Shown: positions 15,826-26,489, counted from the first letter of the stretch. The stretch: 64,000 nt of DNA from Mesorhizobium sp. B1-1-8 (GCF_006442795.2 NZ_CP083956.1:5629804-5693803), one strand, 5' to 3'. Translations and numbers: made by a program. Notes: generated by a model not told the origin, from the sequence alone.

Positions 15826-17475
15826 ATGACGGGATCAAACATCCTCGATCTCAATCCGCAGATGCTTGCGGCCGCCGCCGAAAGCAAAGCCTGGCCGTTC
15901 GAGGAAGCCAGGAAGATCATCGCCCGCTACAAGAACAAGGACTTTCCCGAGACGGTCCTGTTCGAGACCGGCTACGGCCCGTCCGGCCTGCCGCATATCG
16001 GCACGTTCGGCGAAGTGGCGCGCACCTCGATGGTGCGCCATGCCTTCCGCGTGCTGACCGAAGACAAGGTCAAGACAAAGCTGCTCTGCTTTTCCGACGA
16101 CATGGACGGCATGCGCAAGATCCCCGACAGCGTGCCGGACCGCATGGCGCTCGAGCCCTATCTGCACATGCCGCTGACCTCGGTGCCCGATCCGTTCGGC
16201 GGCGACTACGAAAGCTTCGCCGACCATAACAACGCGATGCTCTGCCGCTTCCTCGACACATTCGGCTTCGATTACGAGTTCGCCAGCGCGACGCAGTACT
16301 ACAAGTCCGGACGCTTCGACGCCGTGCTGCTGCGCGTCGCCGAGCGCTATGACGAGATCATGGCGGTGATGCTGCCGACGCTCGGGCCGGAGCGCCAGGC
16401 AACCTACAGTCCATTCCTGCCGATCTCGCCTAAGAGCGGCCGCGTCCTCTACGTGCCGATGAAGCATGTCGACGCCAAAGCCGGCACTATCACCTTCGAC
16501 GATGAAGGCACCGAGACCACGCTGCCGGTCACAGGCGGCAGCGTGAAGCTGCAGTGGAAGCCGGATTTCGGCATGCGCTGGGCAGCGCTCGGCGTCGATT
16601 TCGAGATGTTCGGCAAGGACCACCAGACCAATGCGGTCATCTACGACCGCATCTGCAACATCCTCGGCGGACGCGCGCCTGAGCATTTCGTCTACGAGCT
16701 GTTTCTCGACGAGAACGGCCAGAAGATCTCGAAGTCGAAAGGCAACGGCCTGACCATCGACGAGTGGCTGACCTACGCGCCGACCGAGAGCCTCGGCCTC
16801 TATATGTACCAGCGGCCGCGACAGGCAAAGAAACTCTATTTCGATGTCATCCCGAAGGCGGTCGACGAATATTATGCCTTCCTGTCCGCCTATCCGCGGC
16901 AGGACTGGAAGGAGAAGCTCGGCAACCCGGTTTGGCACATGCATGACGGCAATCCGCCGGCCATCGACCTGCCGGTGCCGTTCGCGCTGCTGCTCAATCT
17001 GGTCAGCGCCTCCAACGCGCATGACAAGGCGGTGCTGTGGGGCTTCATATCACGGCATGCGCCGGGCGTGACGCCGAAGACGCATCCTGAGCTCGACCGG
17101 CTGACCGGCTATGCGATCCGCTATTTCGACGACTTCGTGAAGCCGACCAAGGTTTTCCGGGCGGCCGACGAGGTCGAGCGCGAGGCGCTGGCGAAGCTTT
17201 CGGAGGCGCTTGGCGCGCTGCCGCAAGGCGCCGACGGCGAAGCGATCCAGAACGCCGCGCTCAACGTCGCGCGCAAGATCGAGCGTTATCAGGACCATTC
17301 CAAGCAGAGCCCGGAAGGCGGGCCCGGCGTTTCGGTCGCCTTCTTCCAGATGATCTACCAGGTGCTGATCGGGCAGGAGCGCGGACCGCGCTTCGGTTCC
17401 TTCGCCGCACTTTACGGCATCGCCGAAACGCGCGCGCTTATTGAGCGGGCGCTGGCTGGTCAGCTGGCGGCATAG
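15826..17475 (+). CDS. lysS: Lysyl-tRNA synthetase, class I
   Basis: Charges tRNA-Lys. The 549 residues are of the class I (archaeal-type) fold: HIGT at 57-60 as the HIGH motif and KISKSK at 300-305 as KMSKS. Class I LysRS is normal in alphaproteobacteria. The start at MTGSNILDL is preceded by GGAAAAG; MTWKSD at 15808 is an alternative. The 3' end overlaps the convergent nuclease-like gene by 38 bp. Confidence 0.93.
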   Translation: MTGSNILDLNPQMLAAAAESKAWPFEEARKIIARYKNKDFPETVLFETGYGPSGLPHIGTFGEVARTSMVRHAFRVLTEDKVKTKLLCFSDDMDGMRKIPDSVPDRMALEPYLHMPLTSVPDPFGGDYESFADHNNAMLCRFLDTFGFDYEFASATQYYKSGRFDAVLLRVAERYDEIMAVMLPTLGPERQATYSPFLPISPKSGRVLYVPMKHVDAKAGTITFDDEGTETTLPVTGGSVKLQWKPDFGMRWAALGVDFEMFGKDHQTNAVIYDRICNILGGRAPEHFVYELFLDENGQKISKSKGNGLTIDEWLTYAPTESLGLYMYQRPRQAKKLYFDVIPKAVDEYYAFLSAYPRQDWKEKLGNPVWHMHDGNPPAIDLPVPFALLLNLVSASNAHDKAVLWGFISRHAPGVTPKTHPELDRLTGYAIRYFDDFVKPTKVFRAADEVEREALAKLSEALGALPQGADGEAIQNAALNVARKIERYQDHSKQSPEGGPGVSVAFFQMIYQVLIGQERGPRFGSFAALYGIAETRALIERALAGQLAA

Positions 17476-18373
17476 CGGCGCCTTCTTCCGCCGGCAGGAT
17501 GGAGGCCGGCGCGGCGGGCGCCGGGCCAATAGCGGCCGGCAATGCCGGCAGGCCGCCAAGACTTGGCCCCGCGCCGAAGATGCCTTTCTTGGCCGCGCGC
17601 GCCTTGTCGCCCGCCTCGGCATAAGGGCCGCCTTGCGTGGCGCGCGCCCAGCCGTTTTCCACCAGCCACTCGCCGACATCCTTTTTGCCGACCCAGCACT
17701 GCGTGGAAACGGCGTCGTGCCCGCCTTGCGAAGGAACCGCGCAGGCTAGCGTCCGCCCGCGCAGGAAGGCACGGAATGCGGTCCGGGCACGCGCACCGCA
17801 CGCCCAGGATTTGCCTTCATCGCTGCGGGTCTCATCGTCCTTCACCACGTCGATACCCGAAACGGTGACAGAATAGCCTTTCGCCTCAATAACGCCGGCG
17901 GCGGAAGCGACCGGCTGGAACAGCTTGGTGCCGTCGCGGCCGTCCGGCATCTTCGATTTGCGCGGTTTGGGCGGGCCGGCTAGCGCCAGCTCGCTGAGCG
18001 GCGCGCGCGGCTCGACGCGCTCCAACTGCTCCTCGGAGAGTTCGGGCGGCGCCACGACTTCCGGATCGATTGCCCGCGAATGCGCCATCGACTTCGGCGG
18101 CTGCGGAGCGGCCGGCGCCAGAATGGCGGAGGTCGCCGGTTCCCCGGGCGCCGGTTCCTCGGGCGCCCCGCCGATGTCTTGCGCTGGAAGCGTATCGGCC
18201 GGATCGATCCGATCGACCGCGACGACGCTTTCGCTGCCCTTCAGCGAGCGGCCTCCGGCAATAACCAGCGCGGCCATTGCCGGGATTGCCAGAACCGCGA
18301 AGGCAAAATGGAGGACCCGCACCGGCGCGGACCTACTGGCTTGCCCAGACGATCCGCGCCATCCATTCGACAT
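17438..18373 (-). CDS. Membrane-anchored staphylococcal-nuclease-fold protein
   Basis: Protein of 311 residues: a membrane segment near the N-terminus ([20 protein letters not shown]), a Pro/Ala-rich stretch (about 60-140), then an SNase-like domain (about 160-275) with [30 protein letters not shown] and [31 protein letters not shown]. The usual catalytic arginine/glutamate set is not clear, so nuclease activity is uncertain. The ATG at 18373 overlaps the upstream repressor gene by 41 bp; a GTG at 18322 with an AGGT site just after that gene's stop is a good alternative. Confidence 0.75.
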   Translation of the reverse strand: MSNGWRGSSGQASRSAPVRVLHFAFAVLAIPAMAALVIAGGRSLKGSESVVAVDRIDPADTLPAQDIGGAPEEPAPGEPATSAILAPAAPQPPKSMAHSRAIDPEVVAPPELSEEQLERVEPRAPLSELALAGPPKPRKSKMPDGRDGTKLFQPVASAAGVIEAKGYSVTVSGIDVVKDDETRSDEGKSWACGARARTAFRAFLRGRTLACAVPSQGGHDAVSTQCWVGKKDVGEWLVENGWARATQGGPYAEAGDKARAAKKGIFGAGPSLGGLPALPAAIGPAPAAPASILPAEEGAAMPPADQPAPAQ

Positions 18374-18974
18374 CGCGCATCGGGATATCACGGTCCGGGT
18401 GGGCGGGATTGAGCGAGACCAGCACGATCGATTTCACAGTCCGCCGTTCGAGCACCTTGGCCATCACCTCGCCGGCGGTGGTCTTGACGACGACGCGATC
18501 GCCTTTGCGGACGGGCGCGCCAGGCTCGACGATCAGCAGGTCGCCGTTGCGGTAAAGCGGCAGCATGGAATCGCCCTGGACCTTTAACGCGTAGGAGGTT
18601 TCCGCCGTTCGTGCCGGAAGCTCGACCAGATCCCAGCCCTGGCCGGCAGGATAGCCGGCGTCATCGAAGAAGCCGCCGGCCCCCGCCTGGGCAAAGCCGA
18701 GCAATGGCACGGCCCTGAGCGGGTGCGGGCCGGAAGGGCCGCCGCGACCCTCGACCAGCCCGGTGAATTCTTCCAGCGAGGCGCCGGTGGCCTCGATGAT
18801 CTTGGCCAGCGATTCGGTCGAGGGCCAGCGCGGCCGGCCATCGGAGGACAAGCGCTTGGACTTGTTGAAGGCGGTCGAATCGAGCCCGGCACGCCGGGCG
18901 AGGCCGGAAGCCGACAGCGAATAGCGTTCGGCAAGAGCGTCGATGGCGGCCCATACGCGATCGTGTGAGAGCAA
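18333..18974 (-). CDS. LexA/CI-like repressor (XRE helix-turn-helix plus S24 peptidase)
   Basis: Regulator of 213 residues. An N-terminal HTH (about 5-70, LSASGLARRAGLDSTAFNKSKR) precedes an S24 domain with an Ala-Gly cleavage site at 97-98 (GFAQAGAGG), nucleophile S136 in GDSMLP and general base K164 in GDRVVVK. All elements for RecA-stimulated or constitutive self-cleavage are present. The start is a TTG at 18974 with AGGAG 7 bases upstream; the longer frame lacks homology. It has no phage neighbours, so it is a chromosomal regulator rather than a prophage repressor. Two short dyads upstream may be its operators. Confidence 0.88.
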   Translation of the reverse strand: MLSHDRVWAAIDALAERYSLSASGLARRAGLDSTAFNKSKRLSSDGRPRWPSTESLAKIIEATGASLEEFTGLVEGRGGPSGPHPLRAVPLLGFAQAGAGGFFDDAGYPAGQGWDLVELPARTAETSYALKVQGDSMLPLYRNGDLLIVEPGAPVRKGDRVVVKTTAGEVMAKVLERRTVKSIVLVSLNPAHPDRDIPMRDVEWMARIVWASQ

Positions 18975-19024
18975 GACCGCTCTCCTTCGAAACAGGAAAA
19001 AATGCCTCTGCCTGTCTACCCTGC

Positions 19025-19055
19025 AACCGTCCGGTTGTCCACCGGCACTGCGGTG
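19025..19055. promoter_or_regulatory. Two dyads upstream of the S24 repressor gene
   Basis: AACCG-TC-CGGTT (19025-19036) and CACCG-N6-CGGTG (19040-19055) lie 50-80 bp upstream of the TTG start. Paired short dyads would suit autoregulation by the dimeric repressor. Inference only. Confidence 0.35.
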
Positions 19056-19167
19056 AGTCATCAACAAATCTGGACCACGGCTGGACGCCGTGGCCATCAT
19101 GCGCGCCAGGCTGGCCCCCAAGCTTACATCACAGCGCCGCGCGTCCTCTCGGACTTTTGCGCACGCG

Positions 19168-21387
19168 TCAGGCGGCCTGTTTCACGTCGCCCTTGGAGTA
19201 GGGATCGAAGCGCTGGTAGAAGGTCTCGCCCTTGTCAGCCATGTCAAGGAGCAGCTTCGGCGCCTTGAACTCGGCCCCGTATTTCTTCTGCAGGCCCTTG
19301 GCGATCTTGACGAAGCGCTTGGCGCCGATGCCGTCGATGTAGGACAAAGCACCGCCGGTGAAGGGGGCGAAGCCGAAGGCGAGGATCGAGCCGACATCGG
19401 CTTCGCGCGGATCGGTGACAATACCCTCTTCCATGACCCGAACCGCTTCCAGCGCAATGGTGACCAGAAGCCGCTGCTTCAGTTCCTCATAGTCGACCTT
19501 CTCGGGCTTGAGCTGCGGATAGAGATCCTTGAGGCCCGGCCAAAGCTTCTTCTTCGCCGGCTTGGCGGGATAGTCGTAAAAACCCTTGCCGTTCTTGCGA
19601 CCGAAGCGGCCATGCGTGTCGATCATGGTGTTGATCAGGTCCATCTGCTTCGGATCGACGGCGTTGTCGCCGAGATCCTTGATGGTCTGCTTCATGATCT
19701 TCTGGGCAAGGTCTATCGCCGTCTCGTCTGTCAGCGCCAGCGGGCCGACCGGCATGCCGGCGGCCTTGGCGGCATTCTCGATCATCGGCGCCGGAACGCC
19801 CTCGATCAGCATCTTGTAGGCTTCCGACATGTAGCGGAGCACGCAGCGGTTGACGTAGAAGCCGCGCGTGTCGTTGACGACGATCGGCGTCTTCTTGATG
19901 GCGCGGACAAAATCGATCGCCACGACGAGCGCCTTGTCACCGGTCTTCTTGCCCAAAATGATCTCGACCAGCATCATCTTGTCGACCGGCGAGAAGAAAT
20001 GGATGCCGATGAAGTTCTTCGGCCGCGCCGAGTTCTTCGCCAGCGCGGTGATCGGGATGGTCGAGGTGTTGGAGGCAAAGACCGCCGACGCTTTCAGCAC
20101 AGCTTCGGCCTGTTCGGTGGCGCTCTTTTTGACGGCCGAATCCTCGAACACCGCCTCGACTACGAGATCGCAGCCGGCAAGGTCGGCATAGTCGGCCGTC
20201 GGCGTGATCAGCGACAGCAGCTTGTCCTTTTCCTCGGGCCTGGCGCGGCCCTTCTTCACCTGATCCGAGATCAGGCTGTCGGAATGCGCCTTGCCCTTTT
20301 CGGCCGACTCCATGTCGCGGTCGAGCAGCACGACCGGAATGCCGGCCTTGGCTGTGACATAGGCAATGCCGGCGCCCATGAAGCCTGCACCGAGGATGCC
20401 GATCTTCTTGAACCTGGTGTCCGGCACGCCGGCCGGGCGGCGCGCGCCCTTGTTCAATTCCTGCAGCGAGACGAACAGCGAGCGGATCATCGCCGCCGCT
20501 TCCCTGGTCTGCATGATCTCGGTGAAGTAGCGCTGCTCGATCCGGAGCGCGGTGTCGAACGGCACCAGCAGCCCTTCATAGACACATTTGAGGATTGCAG
20601 CAGCGGCTGGATAATTGCCGTAAGTCTCGCGGCGCAGGATGGCGATGGCCGGCGGCCAGAGATTGGCGCCGGCAGCAGAATAGATCGGGCCGCCTGGCAA
20701 TTTGAAGCCCTTCTCGTCCCAGGGCGCCACCGGCTTCAGGCCGTTCCTGATCATCGCCTTGGCGGTCTCGATCAGCTTCTTCGGTTCGGCGATCTCGTGG
20801 ATCAGGCCCATCGACTTCGCCTTTTGCGGCGTGAGATTCTGGCCTGACGTCAGCATCTGCAGCGCCTGCTGCTGGTCAGTCAGCCGCGGCACGCGCTGGG
20901 TGCCGCCGGCGCCCGGGAAGATGCCGATCTTCACTTCGGGAAGCGCCATCTTCACCTTGTCGCTATCGGCGGCAACGCGGCCGTGGCAGGCGAGCGACAT
21001 CTCGAAGGCGCCGCCCATGCAGGTGCCGTTGATCGCCGACACCCAAGGCTTGCCGCAAGTCTCTATCTTGCGGAACAGGCCGGTCATATAGCCGGCGTTG
21101 TCGAACAGTGCCTTGGTCGCCTTTTCGAGATCCTTCTCCTTTTCGGCGGCGAAGGTGGCCAGCATCTTCTGCAGCATGGCGACGTCGGCGCCACCGGAGA
21201 AACTGTCCTTGCCCGAGGTGATGACGACGCCCTTGATCGCGGCATCGGCGGTCACCTTCTCGACGATGGCGTTCAGCTCGCGCATCGCCTCCTCGGTGAA
21301 GACGTTCATCGAGCGGTCCGGCATGTCCCAGGTGACCAGCGCGATACCGTCGGCGTCGATGTCGAGGGTGAAATTGGTGTAGCTCAT
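19168..21387 (-). CDS. fadB: Fatty-acid oxidation multifunctional protein (enoyl-CoA hydratase / 3-hydroxyacyl-CoA dehydrogenase)
   Basis: Alpha subunit of the beta-oxidation complex, 739 residues. The N-terminal crotonase domain (about 1-280) has [15 protein letters not shown] and [21 protein letters not shown]. The dehydrogenase NAD-binding domain begins near 320 with [23 protein letters not shown] and continues with [11 protein letters not shown] and [20 protein letters not shown] at [11 protein letters not shown]. It is last in the leftward fadE-acd-fadA-fadB operon, 14 bp after fadA. It could equally be named fadJ. Confidence 0.94.
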   Translation of the reverse strand: MSYTNFTLDIDADGIALVTWDMPDRSMNVFTEEAMRELNAIVEKVTADAAIKGVVITSGKDSFSGGADVAMLQKMLATFAAEKEKDLEKATKALFDNAGYMTGLFRKIETCGKPWVSAINGTCMGGAFEMSLACHGRVAADSDKVKMALPEVKIGIFPGAGGTQRVPRLTDQQQALQMLTSGQNLTPQKAKSMGLIHEIAEPKKLIETAKAMIRNGLKPVAPWDEKGFKLPGGPIYSAAGANLWPPAIAILRRETYGNYPAAAAILKCVYEGLLVPFDTALRIEQRYFTEIMQTREAAAMIRSLFVSLQELNKGARRPAGVPDTRFKKIGILGAGFMGAGIAYVTAKAGIPVVLLDRDMESAEKGKAHSDSLISDQVKKGRARPEEKDKLLSLITPTADYADLAGCDLVVEAVFEDSAVKKSATEQAEAVLKASAVFASNTSTIPITALAKNSARPKNFIGIHFFSPVDKMMLVEIILGKKTGDKALVVAIDFVRAIKKTPIVVNDTRGFYVNRCVLRYMSEAYKMLIEGVPAPMIENAAKAAGMPVGPLALTDETAIDLAQKIMKQTIKDLGDNAVDPKQMDLINTMIDTHGRFGRKNGKGFYDYPAKPAKKKLWPGLKDLYPQLKPEKVDYEELKQRLLVTIALEAVRVMEEGIVTDPREADVGSILAFGFAPFTGGALSYIDGIGAKRFVKIAKGLQKKYGAEFKAPKLLLDMADKGETFYQRFDPYSKGDVKQAA

Positions 21388-21401
21388 CTTTTCTCTCCCC
21401 G

Positions 21402-22610
21402 TCAGACGCGTTCGATGATGGTCGCGGTACCCATGCCGGCGCCGATGCACAGCGTGACCAGCGCGGTGTTCAAGTCGCGGCGCTCGAGCTCGTCCAGCAC
21501 GGTGCCGAAGATCATGGCGCCGGTGGCGCCGAGCGGGTGGCCCATGGCGATCGCGCCGCCATTGACGTTGATCTGGTCGTGCGGGATGTCGAAGGCCTGC
21601 ATGTAGCGCAGCACCACCGAGGCGAAGGCTTCGTTGAGCTCGAACAAATCGATGTCCGACAGCTTCATCTTGGCGCGCTTCAGAAGCTTCTCGGTAACGT
21701 CGACCGGCCCCGTCAGCATCAGCACCGGCTCCGAGCCGATATTGGCGAAGGAGCGGATGCGGGCGCGGGGTTTCAGGCCCATGGCCTTGCCGGCCTTCTT
21801 GGAGCCGAGCAGCACGGCTGCGGCGCCATCGACAATGCCGGACGAATTGCCGGCGTGGTGGACGTGGTTGACCTCTTCGACCTCCGGATGCTTCTGCACG
21901 GCGACCGCGTCGAAGCCGCCCATCTCGCCAGGCATGACGAAAGACGGGTTAAGCGAAGCCAGCGACTGCATGTCCGTCGAGGGGCGCATGTGCTCGTCAC
22001 GGTCGAGGATGGTGAGACCGTTCTGGTCCTTGATCGAGATCACCGAATTCTTGAAGCGGCCCTCCTGCCAGGCCTTGGCGGCGCGCTTCTGGCTCTCGAC
22101 CGCATAGGCGTCGACGTCGTCGCGGCTAAAGCCGTATTTGGTGGCGATCAGGTCGGCCGAGATGCCCTGTGGCACGAACCAGCCGGGCAGGCCGACGGAG
22201 GGGTCCATGAACCAGGCGCCGCCGGACATGCCCATGCCGACGCGCGACATGGATTCCACGCCTCCGGCAATGACGATCTCGTCGGCCCCTTGGGCGATCT
22301 TGGCGGCGCCGAAATTGATGGCGTCCAGGCCGGAAGCGCAGAAGCGCGAGATCTGCATGCCGGGCACTGAGGTCGCGTAGCCGGCCTCGAAGGCCGCGGC
22401 GCGCGGGATGACGGATCCCGCCTCGCCGACCGGATCGACGCAGCCGAAGATGATGTCGTCGACATTGCCGGTGTCGAGTTCGTTGCGGTCGCGCAGCGCT
22501 TCAAGCGTTTTGGCGGCGAGCCGCACCGCCGGCACCTCGTGCAGCGAGCCATCCTTCTTGCCCCTGCCGCGCGGCGTGCGCACGGCGTCATAGACGTAAG
22601 CTTCGGCCAT
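21402..22610 (-). CDS. fadA: 3-ketoacyl-CoA thiolase / acetyl-CoA acetyltransferase
   Basis: Thiolase of 402 residues that ends each beta-oxidation cycle. The nucleophile C91 lies in [12 protein letters not shown], the histidine motif is [15 protein letters not shown], and the second cysteine is in [10 protein letters not shown]. The position between an acyl-CoA dehydrogenase gene (30 bp upstream) and fadB supports the degradative role over polyhydroxybutyrate synthesis. Confidence 0.94.
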   Translation of the reverse strand: MAEAYVYDAVRTPRGRGKKDGSLHEVPAVRLAAKTLEALRDRNELDTGNVDDIIFGCVDPVGEAGSVIPRAAAFEAGYATSVPGMQISRFCASGLDAINFGAAKIAQGADEIVIAGGVESMSRVGMGMSGGAWFMDPSVGLPGWFVPQGISADLIATKYGFSRDDVDAYAVESQKRAAKAWQEGRFKNSVISIKDQNGLTILDRDEHMRPSTDMQSLASLNPSFVMPGEMGGFDAVAVQKHPEVEEVNHVHHAGNSSGIVDGAAAVLLGSKKAGKAMGLKPRARIRSFANIGSEPVLMLTGPVDVTEKLLKRAKMKLSDIDLFELNEAFASVVLRYMQAFDIPHDQINVNGGAIAMGHPLGATGAMIFGTVLDELERRDLNTALVTLCIGAGMGTATIIERV

Positions 22611-22640
22611 TTTCGTGCTCCTTGGTTTGCCGGTCGACGC

Positions 22641-23813
22641 TTAGAGCGAGCGGCCGATCAGCAATTTCATGATCTCGTTGGTGCCGCCGTAGATGCGCTG
22701 GACGCGGGCGTCGCGGAACATGCGGGCGATCGGATATTCGTTCATGTAGCCATAGCCGCCGTGCAATTGAAGGCACTCGTCGACGACTTTGCCCTGCAGG
22801 TCGCTGAGCCAGTACTTGGCCATCGAGGCCGTCACCGGATCGAGGCCGCCGGCGATGTGGCGGGCGACGCAATCATTGTAGAAGACGCGGCCGATGGTCG
22901 CCTCGGTCTTCAGCTCGGCCAGCTTGAACTGGGTGTTCTGGAAATCGATGATCGCCTTGCCGAAAGCCCGGCGTTCCTTGACATACTCGACGGTCAGCGC
23001 CAGTGCCCGCTCGATCATGGCGATTGCACCGGTGCCGATCTGCAGCCGCTCCTGCGGCAATTGCTGCATCAGCTGGACGAAGCCCTTGCCTTCCTCATGG
23101 CCAAGCAGGTTGGCGGTCGGCACGCGCATGTCGTTGAAGAACAGCTCCGAGGTGTCGTTTGCCTTGAGGCCGATCTTATCGAGGTTGCGGCCGCGCTCGA
23201 ACCCTTCGACCTCGTCGGTCTCGACGACGATCAGCGAGGTGCCCTTGGCGCCCTGGCCCGGATCGGTCTTGGTGACGACGATGATCAGATTGGCAAGCTG
23301 GCCGTTGGTGATGAACGTCTTGGAGCCGGTGATCTTGTAATGGTTGCCGTCCTTCTCGGCCCGCGTCTTGACACCCTGCAGGTCCGAGCCGGCGCCGGGC
23401 TCGGTCATGGCGATGGCGCCGATCAGCTCGCCGGTCGCGAGCTTCGGCAGCCATTTCTGTTTCTGTTCCTCCGAGCCGTAGTGGAGGATGTAAGGGGCGA
23501 CGATCGAATTGTGCAGGCCAATGCCGAAGCCGTCGACGCCGACATGGCCGATCGCCTCGATGATGGCGCTCTCATGCGCGAAAGTGCCGCCGGAGCCGCC
23601 ATATTTCTCCGGCATCGAGGCGCAAAGCAGGCCGGCGGCGCCCGCCTTCAGCCAGCTCTCGCGATCGACCATCTCGTTCTTCTCGAACTCGTCATAGCGC
23701 GGCGCGATCTCTTCCGACATGAAGCGGGTGGCCATGTCGTAGAGCATGCCGACCTCGTCCGCCGCCCAGGCGGGCTTCGGCAAGCCAAGAACTTCGGCTG
23801 GATTTGTCGCCAC
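22641..23813 (-). CDS. Acyl-CoA dehydrogenase
   Basis: FAD-dependent acyl-CoA dehydrogenase of 390 residues, passing electrons to ETF. It shows AMTEPGAGSDLQGVKTRAEKDG (FAD/substrate), TGSKTFITNG, and the C-terminal LQLHGGYGYMNEYPIARMFRDARVQRIYGGTNEIMKLLIGRSL. The start is a GTG at 23813 with GGAGGAAATC upstream. It is second in the beta-oxidation operon. Chain-length preference is unknown. Confidence 0.92.
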   Translation of the reverse strand: MATNPAEVLGLPKPAWAADEVGMLYDMATRFMSEEIAPRYDEFEKNEMVDRESWLKAGAAGLLCASMPEKYGGSGGTFAHESAIIEAIGHVGVDGFGIGLHNSIVAPYILHYGSEEQKQKWLPKLATGELIGAIAMTEPGAGSDLQGVKTRAEKDGNHYKITGSKTFITNGQLANLIIVVTKTDPGQGAKGTSLIVVETDEVEGFERGRNLDKIGLKANDTSELFFNDMRVPTANLLGHEEGKGFVQLMQQLPQERLQIGTGAIAMIERALALTVEYVKERRAFGKAIIDFQNTQFKLAELKTEATIGRVFYNDCVARHIAGGLDPVTASMAKYWLSDLQGKVVDECLQLHGGYGYMNEYPIARMFRDARVQRIYGGTNEIMKLLIGRSL

Positions 23814-23865
23814 GATTTCCTCCGCGTTCCGACAATTGTGGGCCGGGCGTGCCGGCCCGCCGAAC

Positions 23866-25662
23866 CTAGAACGCTTCCGCCGGCAGCGCCATTAGCGTGT
23901 CCGCGCCACTGGAAATGCGGGCAAGGCGGGTCGCGGTCTCCGGCATGATGCGCTCCATGAAGAAGCGCGCCGTGACCAGCTTGTTGTCGTAGAAGGAGGA
24001 AGCGCCGTTGGCGCCGTCGGCCAGCCTGGTACCTGCGGCCTTGGCCATCTGCGCCCACATATAGCCGAGCGCCACAAGGCCGAAGAGATGCATATAGTCG
24101 GTCGAGGCGGCGCCCGCATTGTCGGGCCTGGCCATGCCGTTCTGCAGCAGCCACATGGTCGCCGCCTGCAGGTCGTTGAGCCCCTTCTTCAGCGCCTTGG
24201 TGAACGGCGCCATCTTTTCATCGGCGCGGTTTTCCTCGCAGAACTCGCCGACCTCCTTGAAGAAGGCCTGCACGGCGCGGCCGCCATTCTGTGCCAGCTT
24301 GCGGCCGACGAGGTCGAGCGCCTGGATGCCGTTGGTGCCCTCATAGAGCATGGCGATGCGGGCATCGCGCACGAACTGGCTCATGCCGTGCTCCTCAATA
24401 TAGCCGTGACCGCCGAACACCTGCTGCGCCATCACGGCGTGATCGAAACCCTTGTCGGTGAGCACCCCCTTGACCACCGGCGTCATCAGGCCGGTGTAGT
24501 CGTCGGCGGACTGGCGGTCCTTGTCGTCGCCCGAGCGATGCGCGACGTCGGACTTGATCGCCGTCCACAGCGTCAGCGCGCGGCCCGCCTCGTTGAACGC
24601 TTTCATGGTCATCAGCGAGCGGCGGATATCGGGGTGGACGATGATCGGATCGGCTTTCTTGTCCGGTGCCTTGACGCCGGAGAGCGAACGGCCCTGGAGG
24701 CGATCCTTGGCGTAGGACACGGCGTTCTGGTAAGCGATCTCGGAGATTGAAAGCCCCTGCAGGCCGACGCCGAGGCGGGCCTCGTTCATCATCGTGAACA
24801 TCGCCTTCAGTCCGCCATTCAACTCGCCGAGCAGCGTGCCTTCGGCCTCGTCATAGTTCATGACGCAGGTCGAATTGCCGTGGATGCCCATCTTCTCCTC
24901 GATCGAGCCGCAGGAGACGGCATTCCTCTCGGCGGGATTGCCGGAGGCGTCGAGCTTGAGCTTGGGCACGATAAACAGCGAAATGCCCTTGACGCCGTCC
25001 GGCGCGCCCTCGACGCGGGCCAGCACCAGATGGACGATGTTGTCCGCCATGTCGTGCTCGCCGGCGGAGATGAAGATCTTCTGGCCGGAAATTCTGTAGC
25101 TGCCGTCGCCGTTCGGCATGGCCTTGGTTCGCAGCAGGCCGAGATCGGTGCCGCAATGCGGCTCGGTCAGGTTCATGGTGCCGGTCCAGATGCCCTCGAC
25201 CAGCTTCGGCAGCCATGTCGCCTTCTGCTCGTCGCTGCCATGGGTGATGATGGCGGCGATCGCGCCTTGCGTCAGACCGGGATACATCATCAGCGCCATG
25301 TTGGCGGAGACCATGTATTCGGAAACGGCCTGGTGGACCGTGTAGGGGAGGCCCTGGCCGCCGAACTCGGCGGGGGCGGCAAGCCCCATCCAGCCTCCTT
25401 CGCGATATTGGTCGAAAGCCTCCCTGAAGCCCTTCGGCGTCGTCACCGAGCCGTCGTCGTGGCGCACGCAGCCTTCAATGTCGCCGACGCGGTTCAGCGG
25501 GTGCATGACATTCTCCGCGAGCTTGGCGCCTTCGGCGAGGATCGCCTCGAGCACGTCGGGCGTGGCGTCGGAGAAGCCCGGAAGATTGGAATAGCGCTGA
25601 TAGCCCAGCACGTCGTTGAGCACAAAAAGCGTGTCCTGGACCGGCGCCCTGTAGATCGTCAT
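23866..25662 (-). CDS. Long acyl-CoA dehydrogenase with C-terminal extension (FadE type)
   Basis: Acyl-CoA dehydrogenase of 598 residues with the extra C-terminal domain of the FadE/DmdC-like group. Motifs are MNLTEPHCGTDLGLLRTKA, ISGQKIFISAGEHD, and QVFGGHGYIEEHGMSQFVRDARIAMLYEGTNGIQALDLVGRK. The start MTIYRAPVQD follows GGAGGAAGGC; upstream in-frame codons pass through the operator and are not coding. It is first in the operon and sits 93 bp after a strong palindrome overlapping its likely -35/-10 region. Confidence 0.9.
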   Translation of the reverse strand: MTIYRAPVQDTLFVLNDVLGYQRYSNLPGFSDATPDVLEAILAEGAKLAENVMHPLNRVGDIEGCVRHDDGSVTTPKGFREAFDQYREGGWMGLAAPAEFGGQGLPYTVHQAVSEYMVSANMALMMYPGLTQGAIAAIITHGSDEQKATWLPKLVEGIWTGTMNLTEPHCGTDLGLLRTKAMPNGDGSYRISGQKIFISAGEHDMADNIVHLVLARVEGAPDGVKGISLFIVPKLKLDASGNPAERNAVSCGSIEEKMGIHGNSTCVMNYDEAEGTLLGELNGGLKAMFTMMNEARLGVGLQGLSISEIAYQNAVSYAKDRLQGRSLSGVKAPDKKADPIIVHPDIRRSLMTMKAFNEAGRALTLWTAIKSDVAHRSGDDKDRQSADDYTGLMTPVVKGVLTDKGFDHAVMAQQVFGGHGYIEEHGMSQFVRDARIAMLYEGTNGIQALDLVGRKLAQNGGRAVQAFFKEVGEFCEENRADEKMAPFTKALKKGLNDLQAATMWLLQNGMARPDNAGAASTDYMHLFGLVALGYMWAQMAKAAGTRLADGANGASSFYDNKLVTARFFMERIMPETATRLARISSGADTLMALPAEAF

Positions 25663-25748
25663 GCCTTCCTCCACCCTGGTCCTGGCCGGACGGCAAAGTT
25701 CCCATCCGCATCCTGGACGGGGCCGAGCCGATATCGATGTCCCGATAA

Positions 25749-25776
25749 CAAATATTGACGTTTGCGTAAACGTCAA
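25749..25776 (-). promoter_or_regulatory. MerR-type promoter/operator of the beta-oxidation operon
   Basis: A perfect inverted repeat TTGACGTTT-N4-AAACGTCAA occupies 25755-25776. On the minus strand TTGACG (25776-25771) forms a -35, a 16-base spacer follows, and TATTTG (25754-25749) can serve as -10, so the palindrome lies within the promoter as MerR regulators prefer. A related site lies before the merR gene (26474-26489). Confidence 0.7.
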
Positions 25777-25826
25777 CTTAGTCACGACCAGAAAAAATTT
25801 TGGTGAGTGGCTTGGACACTGGCGAC

Positions 25827-25860
25827 AAAAAAAGCCGCGCGGCTATGGCCACGCGGCTTT
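25827..25860 (-). terminator. Terminator of the merR gene
   Basis: Minus strand: AAAGCCGCG, 12-base loop, CGCGGCTTT and further T. It lies 30 bp after the merR stop and separates merR from the fadE operon. Confidence 0.85.
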
Positions 25861-25889
25861 CATTTCTCAGGATCAGTTGAGACGCGCGG

Positions 25890-26351
25890 TCAGCCGGCGG
25901 CGCTTGCCTGCGGCGCAGCGCGCTCGATGAGCATCTGGCGCACCGTCGTCATCGAGGCGCTGAGCTCGTTGATCGCGTCCTCGATCAGCGCCCGCTGCTT
26001 CTGCAGTCGGGCAAGCTGCTTCTCCGACTTATCGAGCGCCAGCCGCAACTGCTTGGTGTTGGAGCCGGTCGGGTCGTAGAGATCCATCATCTGCTTGACG
26101 TCGCGCAGCGAGAACCCGACCTTGCGGCCGAGCAGGATCAGCTTCAGCCTGGCCCTGTCGCGGCGCGTGTAGAGACGGGTCGAGCCGTCGCGCTGCGGGT
26201 TGAGGAGGCCCTTGTCCTCGTAGAAACGCAGCGTGCGCAAGGTCACGCCGTATTTCTTGGCCATCTCGCCGATTCGGGCGAGTTCTTCGCCGGCCTCGGC
26301 CGGTAAGGTGTTGGTATTGGCCGCGGCTTCGCCGGGCGAAACAAGTTTCAT
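25890..26351 (-). CDS. MerR-family regulator, probable controller of beta-oxidation genes
   Basis: MerR-type regulator of 153 residues: winged HTH from about 24 (ARIGEMAKKYGVTLRTLRFYEDKGLLNPQRDGSTRLYTRRDRARLKLILLGRKVGFSLRDVKQMM), then a coiled-coil dimerisation helix (about 100-140). It lacks the metal-binding cysteines of metal-sensing MerR proteins, so the ligand is more likely an acyl-CoA, as for LiuR-like members. ATG at MKLVSPGEAA is chosen; earlier in-frame codons lack homology. It is upstream of fadE on the same strand, ended by its own terminator, with similar ACGT-containing dyads before both genes. Confidence 0.85.
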   Translation of the reverse strand: MKLVSPGEAAANTNTLPAEAGEELARIGEMAKKYGVTLRTLRFYEDKGLLNPQRDGSTRLYTRRDRARLKLILLGRKVGFSLRDVKQMMDLYDPTGSNTKQLRLALDKSEKQLARLQKQRALIEDAINELSASMTTVRQMLIERAAPQASAAG

Positions 26352-26473
26352 GGTCACTGGCTTTCCCCTGGTGGCGCCGCGGTTCTTGACCAAGCGTCGC
26401 CTGAGTGGAAGCGGGGGCGTGCTTCCAATCGTGGTTTCAACAAAACAAGCGCAAAAGGCACGGTCGCGCACCT

Positions 26474-26489
26474 TTTACGTTTACGTCAA
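26474..26489. promoter_or_regulatory. Putative autoregulatory MerR site upstream of merR
   Basis: TTTACGTTTACGTCAA (complement TTGACGTAAACGTAAA), a 16-bp near-palindrome that shares 13 of 16 positions with one half of the fadE operator. It lies 123-138 bp upstream of the chosen merR start. Confidence 0.55.

Noticed and set aside
18333..18974. Prophage repressor
   Set aside because: The S24 repressor has no phage structural, integrase or lysis genes nearby, and its neighbours are core metabolism.
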